From Strigomonas culicis (lineage: Eukaryota; Euglenozoa; Kinetoplastea; Trypanosomatida; Trypanosomatidae): 11,993 nt of DNA. The position numbers were made by a program, and so were the translations under genes. Below are positions 7,441-11,993 of the stretch, piece by piece. Below the pieces are notes generated by a model. It was not told where the DNA came from. It saw nothing but the letters and a program-made list of their open reading frames with translations, and made no database searches. The stretch is from contig AUXH01000582.1 of the NCBI GenBank assembly GCA_000482145.1, positions 1 through 11,993 on the forward strand, read 5' to 3'. Within the stretch, counting starts at the first letter, position 1. Each line of letters starts with the position of its first letter.

Positions 7441-7501
7441 ATACCCATACCTTTCTTCTTGTTCTTCTTCCCCACTTTTGTTTTCTCTTCTGTGTCCGCA
7501 G
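7441..7501 (+). promoter_or_regulatory. Predicted trans-splice acceptor for the ALIX gene
   Basis: A pyrimidine tract of about 55 bases ends in CCGCAG with AG at 7500-7501, and no AG occurs inside it. From 7502 to the start codon at 7751 there is not a single ATG, although one lies just upstream of the tract at 7438. This pattern supports 7501 as the leader boundary, giving a 249-base 5' UTR. Confidence 0.6.
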
Positions 7502-7750
7502 GAAGTATCTCGCATTTTTCTTTTTTAAATCAGCATTTTTTTTTTTGCATTCATATCACTATTCTTCGTTTCTTTTCTTTTGTTAAAAAAGATTGTTACA
7601 GTAGAACACCAAAAAAAAAAGTGTAAACATATACATCTTTGCAGATTTATTTCCGCCCGCACAGACCCTTTTAAACACGTCTTTTTAACGCTTTGGTGCC
7701 TTCATTTTTCTTTGCATTGCTTGACCCCCGCCAAAAAAAAAAGACAAACC

Positions 7751-10462
7751 ATGCCTGCATTGGATCACGCACCGGACCGGTTTGTCGCGCTGCCGTTCCG
7801 CCGCGGTGAGAAGGACACACCCGACTGGATGGAGTGCTGGCGCTACATCTCGACGCACCACTCCGGCAACGCGAACACGGCGGTGGAGGAGACGCTGCGC
7901 ACGATGAATCAGCACCACAACCTGATTGTGAAGACGTGCACGCACGAGGCGAAGAGTCTACCCAACATGAACTTCATCGAACACACGCTGAAGCGGTACT
8001 GCCAGCACGTCGCCATGATTCAGTCCCACATTCCCCTTAACGATAAGATCAAGATGCGCTTCTTCTGGCGCGACGCGTTCGACGATTCGATCAAGTATGA
8101 CAGCCGGAACTCCAACGCGGAGCTGGTGAGTAGCATTTACAACCTGGCCGCCTCCTACGCCACCGTCGCCGTCAGCACCGCGCAGAACGGCGCCGTCGAG
8201 GACGTGAAGGAGGGCTTCAGCCTGTTTCAGAGCGCCGCGGGGTACTACACGATGGTCGAGGAGCTGCTGAAGCGCCTGCCGGCGGACCAGCTCACGAAGG
8301 GCGACCTCAAGCGCGACTCGCTCGACCTCGTGAAGAAGCTGTGCATGGCACAGGCGCACCACTGCGGGTACCTCAAGGCGGAGATCGCCATGAAGGGTAA
8401 CCAGGAGATGCTGTCCAAGATCGCGATGGAGGGCGCGAAGCTGTACGAGGAGGTGGCCGCGCTCATGCGGTCCTCCGTGTGGCTCAACGCGTCGTCGCTG
8501 CCGTGGAAGACGTCGCAGGCGAAGGAGGCGGAGGCGCAGATCGTGGCCAACAAGGTCGTCATGGAGGCCCGCGGCCACCTCCACCTCGCGGTCAAGAACG
8601 AGGCGGACGGCGAGATGGGCGTCGCGCTCGCCTACTACGGCAACGCGAAGCAGATCCTGACGCGGCTGCCCAAGATGCCGACCCCGACGCAGACCGCGTG
8701 GGTGAACAGCATCGTCAATGCCATCAACGCCGCGCACGACGTCGCGGACAAGTCCAACCAGTCCGTGTACTACGCGCGGGTGCCGAAGGAGGTGCCGCTG
8801 CCGACGAGCCTCCCCCGCCCGCTCGGCGTGCCGACGGAGCACCCCAGCTTCGTCGACTTCAAGAGCGAGCGCGGCAAGGACCCCTTCTTCGGCATCGTGC
8901 CCGCGCACATCGCGACGGCCGCCCTGCAGTGGCGCGACAAGATGCGCGAGAAGGCAAACGTGTGCGGCAACTACGCCAAGACACAGCGGCGCGGGACGCA
9001 GGAGAACCTGCAGCGGCTTGGCGTGACGGCCGCCGTGCAGACCTTCAGCGGCGAGGCGGAGGGCCGCGGGCGCGTGCCGGAGCCGCTCCGCGGCCGCCTG
9101 CTGCAGCTGCGCGAGGGCAAGGAGGGCAAGGTGAACAGCCTCACGGACACCCTGATCGGCCACGTGAAGCTGTGCGACGAGCTGTACCCGGCTGTGCAGA
9201 GCAAGATCAACGACGTGAAGAAGCTGCTCCAGCAGGAGAAGACGGCGGACGCGCAGTACATCGAGGCGTACGGCGAAAAGATGTGGCGCGCGGCCTTCCC
9301 GGCGTGCGAACAAACCTCCGAGTACGCGAGTCTGCTCGCCGCCGTCGCGGAGCACGAGAATAGCCTCGCACAGTACTGCTGCGTCCCCTTGGCGACCGCC
9401 CGCAAGACGCTGGACGACAACATGCGCGACATCGCGCGGCTGGACTGGTCCATGACGGACTTGGACGCGCTGATGCCGTACTCCAAGACGAAGGAGTCGC
9501 GCCAGCAGTCGGAGAAGGTGCTCACCGTGGTGAGGGAGCTGCAGGACGTCCTCAAACAGAAGGACGAACAGGAGGACCTGCAGAAGAGCAACCTCAAGTG
9601 CCTCCAGGACACGATCGAGTCGGATGAGATCATCAACGGCCTCTCCGCCGTCGACGCCGCCCAACGCGACCACATCATCCAGGTGAACACGCAGAAGGTG
9701 AACGACATTATCGAGGAGGTGAACAAGTGCAGCCGCACCCAGCAGGCGATGGTGGCCCAGGCGGAGGCAGCCATGAGCCGCCTCGCGGCGGTGCAGAGTG
9801 CAGACCCGCAGTGCGCCGAGATCCAGAAGGTCGCGAACAGCCTGGAGAACGCCCTGTCGCAGTACCAGGAGCTGATCAAGGACCTCGAGGACATCACGAC
9901 CTACGTCAGCAAGGCGCTCGAGAATGTCGAGAACACCCAATCCTCCGCCCAGTCCTACGCGCTTTCCCGCACGCTGGAGGCGCAGGAGGTGCAGAGCCGC
10001 CTCGACGCCGTCATCGCGACCAAGATGAGCCAGATGCAGGGCTCTTCAACGCACCAGCGACCGATCAGCGGCGGGCCGTCCGCGCACCCTGGAGGCGCGG
10101 GGCAGGCACCGCCGCCGCAGAGCTACCAGCCGCCACCGCAGCAGCACCAGCAGGCCTATGCACCGCCGCCGCCGAGCTACCAGCCGCCGCCGCCCCAGCA
10201 GCAGCAGCAGGGCTATTACTACCCGCCACCGCAGCAGCAGCAGCAGCAGCGGCCGTCCGTGACGATGCCCTTGTCGTCCGTGGAGGTGGGCGGTCATGGC
10301 CCCTCCATGATGCAGCAGCAGCAGTACCAACCGCCGCAGAACTATCAGGCACCGCCCTCGCACTACCAGCAGCCACCAGTGGATGACCGGCCTCCGAGCT
10401 ATGACTCTGTTATGCAGCCGAGTCAATACTCGTCTACCACGTACAACCCACGGGCGCTCTAG
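7751..10462 (+). CDS. ALIX: ALIX/Bro1-family ESCRT-associated protein with Pro/Gln-rich tail
   Basis: This 903-residue protein has the full ALIX architecture. ALIX/Bro1/Rim20 proteins recruit ESCRT-III (CHMP4/Snf7) to endosomes and other membranes and act in multivesicular body sorting, membrane scission and, in fungi, pH signalling. Residues 7-395 form the Bro1 domain; its end carries the family signature, YYARVPKEVPLP at 340-351 and DPFFGIVPAHI at 377-387. Residues 400-760 are almost wholly helical and match the coiled V domain that binds YPxL-type late motifs. Residues 765-903 are a Pro/Gln/Tyr-rich tail with repeated YQPPP units, three poly-Gln runs (816-820, 828-833, 855-858) and two PPSY motifs (807-810, 881-884). 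Length is close to human ALIX (about 870). A fungal-type Rim20/PalA role cannot be excluded, but the long Pro-rich tail favours ALIX. The start is the first ATG after the acceptor; upstream in-frame codons belong to the leader. Confidence 0.92.
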   Translation: MPALDHAPDRFVALPFRRGEKDTPDWMECWRYISTHHSGNANTAVEETLRTMNQHHNLIVKTCTHEAKSLPNMNFIEHTLKRYCQHVAMIQSHIPLNDKIKMRFFWRDAFDDSIKYDSRNSNAELVSSIYNLAASYATVAVSTAQNGAVEDVKEGFSLFQSAAGYYTMVEELLKRLPADQLTKGDLKRDSLDLVKKLCMAQAHHCGYLKAEIAMKGNQEMLSKIAMEGAKLYEEVAALMRSSVWLNASSLPWKTSQAKEAEAQIVANKVVMEARGHLHLAVKNEADGEMGVALAYYGNAKQILTRLPKMPTPTQTAWVNSIVNAINAAHDVADKSNQSVYYARVPKEVPLPTSLPRPLGVPTEHPSFVDFKSERGKDPFFGIVPAHIATAALQWRDKMREKANVCGNYAKTQRRGTQENLQRLGVTAAVQTFSGEAEGRGRVPEPLRGRLLQLREGKEGKVNSLTDTLIGHVKLCDELYPAVQSKINDVKKLLQQEKTADAQYIEAYGEKMWRAAFPACEQTSEYASLLAAVAEHENSLAQYCCVPLATARKTLDDNMRDIARLDWSMTDLDALMPYSKTKESRQQSEKVLTVVRELQDVLKQKDEQEDLQKSNLKCLQDTIESDEIINGLSAVDAAQRDHIIQVNTQKVNDIIEEVNKCSRTQQAMVAQAEAAMSRLAAVQSADPQCAEIQKVANSLENALSQYQELIKDLEDITTYVSKALENVENTQSSAQSYALSRTLEAQEVQSRLDAVIATKMSQMQGSSTHQRPISGGPSAHPGGAGQAPPPQSYQPPPQQHQQAYAPPPPSYQPPPPQQQQQGYYYPPPQQQQQQRPSVTMPLSSVEVGGHGPSMMQQQQYQPPQNYQAPPSHYQQPPVDDRPPSYDSVMQPSQYSSTTYNPRAL
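10111..10380 (+). repeat. CAG/CCG-rich repeat region coding for the ALIX tail
   Basis: This part of the ALIX reading frame is built from CAG and CCG/CCA codons. Pure CAG runs code for Gln at 10196-10210, 10232-10249 and 10313-10324, separated by units coding for YQPPP or similar. It stays in frame throughout. The near absence of CAA interruptions within the Gln runs suggests recent expansion by slippage. Confidence 0.8.
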
Positions 10463-10937
10463 TTCTTCGGCGAGTTGTTATTGCTTTTTTTTTTTTGCTT
10501 GTTGTTTGTTTGCTGAAGATCCGCCCCCTCTTCATTCTTTCTATGCATCTCTTCCATGTTTTAACAAGTGATGTACTTTCCACGTCGTCATCATTGGAGG
10601 AGCTCTTATTGCAGTTGCGCGTGTCTTTTTTTTCTTTTACTTTAGTTCTTTTTTTCATCCGTTGTTGTTTTGGTTGTTGTTGTTGTTCTTCGGGTTCAAT
10701 CATCGTCTGTGCTCAACCCCTTTTCTCTCTATACACATCACTAATACTAACGACGACGACAAAAACAACGACAAGAACAACAGAAAAATAATTATTATAC
10801 ATTCACTTCCAATGTGTCGTGTGGAAATGTTGAATGACATTTAATTTACGTTTAGATTCTTCTCATCAAGAGTTGAAAAGCACGGATCGTCAGGTTTATT
10901 GTCCCCAGAGTTTTTTTGTTTTTATATAAATATATAC

Positions 10938-10956
10938 TATTATTATTATTATTATT
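10938..10956 (+). repeat. (TAT)6 trinucleotide repeat
   Basis: A perfect TAT run of 19 bases lies in an AT-rich part of the spacer, just after a short TATA-rich stretch (10924-10936). It is simple sequence with no recognised role. Confidence 0.85.
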
Positions 10957-11228
10957 GTTGGTGTTGACATTTAGTTCCGAATTAAATGTATAAATCATAT
11001 TAGTAAGAGTGAAATACGTTGGTTCGGTACACACATGCCTGCTTCACCCGTCTGATATGTGTAACACGCATAGCGTCCTCCTCGTTCTCTTTCTTTTCTT
11101 TGTTTAATTATTCGCACATAAATCTTAATTAGCATTGCTTGACTTTTTGTTTCCTGTTCTTTTTCTCGGGCTCAATACATCTGATACCCTGTCAGTGTGA
11201 ATGATAAAGTAAATCATCTACGTAATAC

Positions 11229-11239
11229 TTTTTTTTTAG
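11229..11239 (+). promoter_or_regulatory. Predicted trans-splice acceptor for the last gene
   Basis: A T9 run is followed directly by AG at 11238-11239, giving a 44-base leader with no ATG. The tract is shorter than those of the other genes. A second T-rich stretch ends at TATAG 11279-11283, which abuts the start codon and would leave no leader of its own. Confidence 0.42.
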
Positions 11240-11283
11240 TGTTTCCTTTTCATATCTAATTCATTTATTGTATACTTTTATAG

Positions 11284-11993
11284 ATGGAAAAGAAATCCTC
11301 AGAGGGTCGCTTTTTTACTTCCCAGTTGACGGAAAGCGCTGTACTCGCGTTGTCGCCATCCCACAAGACAGTGACATTCTCCTTTTCAACCGGCCCGGGC
11401 TGCCCCGTGCGGTTTACGTACAGCGATCGGCATCATAATAGGACGGCTAAGGGCCAATTTCACATTAGTCTCTGCTGGCGGCTTCATGAGGATCAGATGA
11501 AGCGCGGTTTGATGCTCGAGCTGGTGTCGCCCAGCATGAACGCGCCGCGGCAACCCCCCACCCCGGCGCCGCCCACGCCGCCGCCTTCCGTGCAGAACAG
11601 CATGACGCTGTACGAGGCCCGCATGGCGCGCACCATCATCGTCGCCCCGCACACCTCCGTTGTGCGCGCGGTGCGCGTCGTGTCTGAGGCGACGGACGCG
11701 CCGCTGCGGGCGCCGTGTGCCGCGCTGCCGCCGTTCGACTTTCCGCTCTTCGTGCCGCTCAACTTTGTCTATTCCGCGGAGGTCGTCGTGGGGACCGCGG
11801 GCGACTGTGGCGCGTCCGCGCCCGCGCCGCGGGACGCGGCCGCGCCCACCGAGGACGTGGTGGAGACGCGGCTGGTGCTGCACTGTCGGGAGGGCTGCTA
11901 CGCGAGCGGCCTGAGGGGGCGGTTCTCCCTCCGCCAACTCTCGCTGCTACAGTTGACGTACAGCGAGGCGGTGGAGCTCGTCCCGCTAATACG
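11284..11993 (+). CDS. Hypothetical protein, N-terminal 236 residues (3' truncated)
   Basis: An ATG at 11284 opens a frame that runs uninterrupted to the window end (236 complete codons). Base composition becomes strongly GC-rich from about 11380, as in the other genes. I do not recognise the protein. There is no signal peptide or membrane span in the visible part. Residues 20-70 and 120-170 alternate hydrophobic and polar residues as in beta-sheet folds. A Pro-rich linker (PPTPAPPTPPP, residues 92-102) splits these, and an Ala/Pro-rich acidic loop lies near 176-195. This suggests at least two beta-rich segments joined by disordered linkers. The long open frame, splice acceptor and shared strand support a real gene; the function and true length are unknown. 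Confidence 0.8.
   Translation, partial: MEKKSSEGRFFTSQLTESAVLALSPSHKTVTFSFSTGPGCPVRFTYSDRHHNRTAKGQFHISLCWRLHEDQMKRGLMLELVSPSMNAPRQPPTPAPPTPPPSVQNSMTLYEARMARTIIVAPHTSVVRAVRVVSEATDAPLRAPCAALPPFDFPLFVPLNFVYSAEVVVGTAGDCGASAPAPRDAAAPTEDVVETRLVLHCREGCYASGLRGRFSLRQLSLLQLTYSEAVELVPLI

Larger units (their letters stand above)
7108..7750 (+). other. Spacer: IC140 3' UTR and ALIX 5' leader
   Basis: These 643 bases contain no credible gene. Features within are a small inverted repeat right after the IC140 stop (7107-7127), a C12 run at 7161-7172, an A/G-rich block around 7255-7280, the acceptor at 7501 and a leader of about 250 bases rich in T and A runs. Confidence 0.6.
10463..11283 (+). other. Spacer: ALIX 3' UTR and leader of the last gene
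   Basis: These 821 bases hold no supported gene; ATG-initiated frames on the + strand are tiny. Simple-sequence content is high: a T13 run near 10486, GTT repeats at 10661-10687, GAC/AAC repeats at 10750-10782 and TAT repeats at 10938-10956. Two T/C-rich zones (about 10620-10645 and 10690-10735) look like splice-acceptor tracts but lead to no frame. Confidence 0.6.

Noticed and set aside
7958..9940. 660-codon open frame on the minus strand opposite ALIX
   Set aside because: Same compositional shadow effect. It is Leu/Arg/His-rich without domains, while the + strand shows an unmistakable Bro1 domain.
10076..10087. PSAH sequence in the ALIX tail as a PSAP-type ESCRT-I binding motif
   Set aside because: The final Pro required by the P(S/T)AP rule is His here, so it is not a proper late-domain motif.
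10620..10850. An additional small gene after the T/C tract ending near 10645
   Set aside because: The longest ATG frame afterwards (from 10812) is only ten codons, and no structured RNA was recognised.

Overview
The window looks like nuclear DNA of a trypanosomatid (kinetoplastid) protist. All supported genes lie head to tail on the + strand and have no introns. They are GC-rich, with many G/C third positions, and sit between AT-rich spacers full of homopolymer and microsatellite tracts. Each gene is preceded by a long pyrimidine tract ending at an AG, as expected for spliced-leader trans-splicing of one polycistronic transcript. The gene content also fits: a kinetoplastid-type eIF4E and a flagellar inner-arm dynein intermediate chain. 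The species cannot be told from this sequence.

Layout: (1) 2-160, the Arg/Gly-rich C-terminal tail of a protein that begins outside the window. (2) 1316-1837, an unrecognised 173-residue soluble protein whose short 5' leader is mostly (TA)n and (TG)n repeat. (3) 2271-2459, a 62-residue single-span membrane protein, probably mitochondrial. (4) 3235-3807, a 190-residue cap-binding translation factor of the eIF4E1 type. (5) 4636-7107, an 823-residue WD-repeat intermediate chain of inner dynein arm I1/f (IC140; DNAI3/WDR63 family). (6) 7751-10462, a 903-residue ALIX/Bro1 protein with a Bro1 domain, a helical V-like domain and a Pro/Gln/Tyr-rich tail. (7) 11284 to the window end, the first 236 codons of an unrecognised protein.

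The genes do not form a pathway: translation initiation, flagellar motility and ESCRT-linked membrane work lie side by side. This is normal for trypanosomatid gene arrays, where neighbours share transcription but not function and regulation is mostly post-transcriptional. The spacers (about 430 to 1150 bases) hold splice acceptors, 5' leaders and 3' UTRs. I saw no tRNA, rRNA, transposon, CRISPR array or origin. I found no convincing new multi-gene system. The most useful leads are the tiny membrane protein, the repeat-built 5' leader, a substitution on the dorsal face of the eIF4E, and the PPxY-bearing CAG-encoded tail of the ALIX protein.
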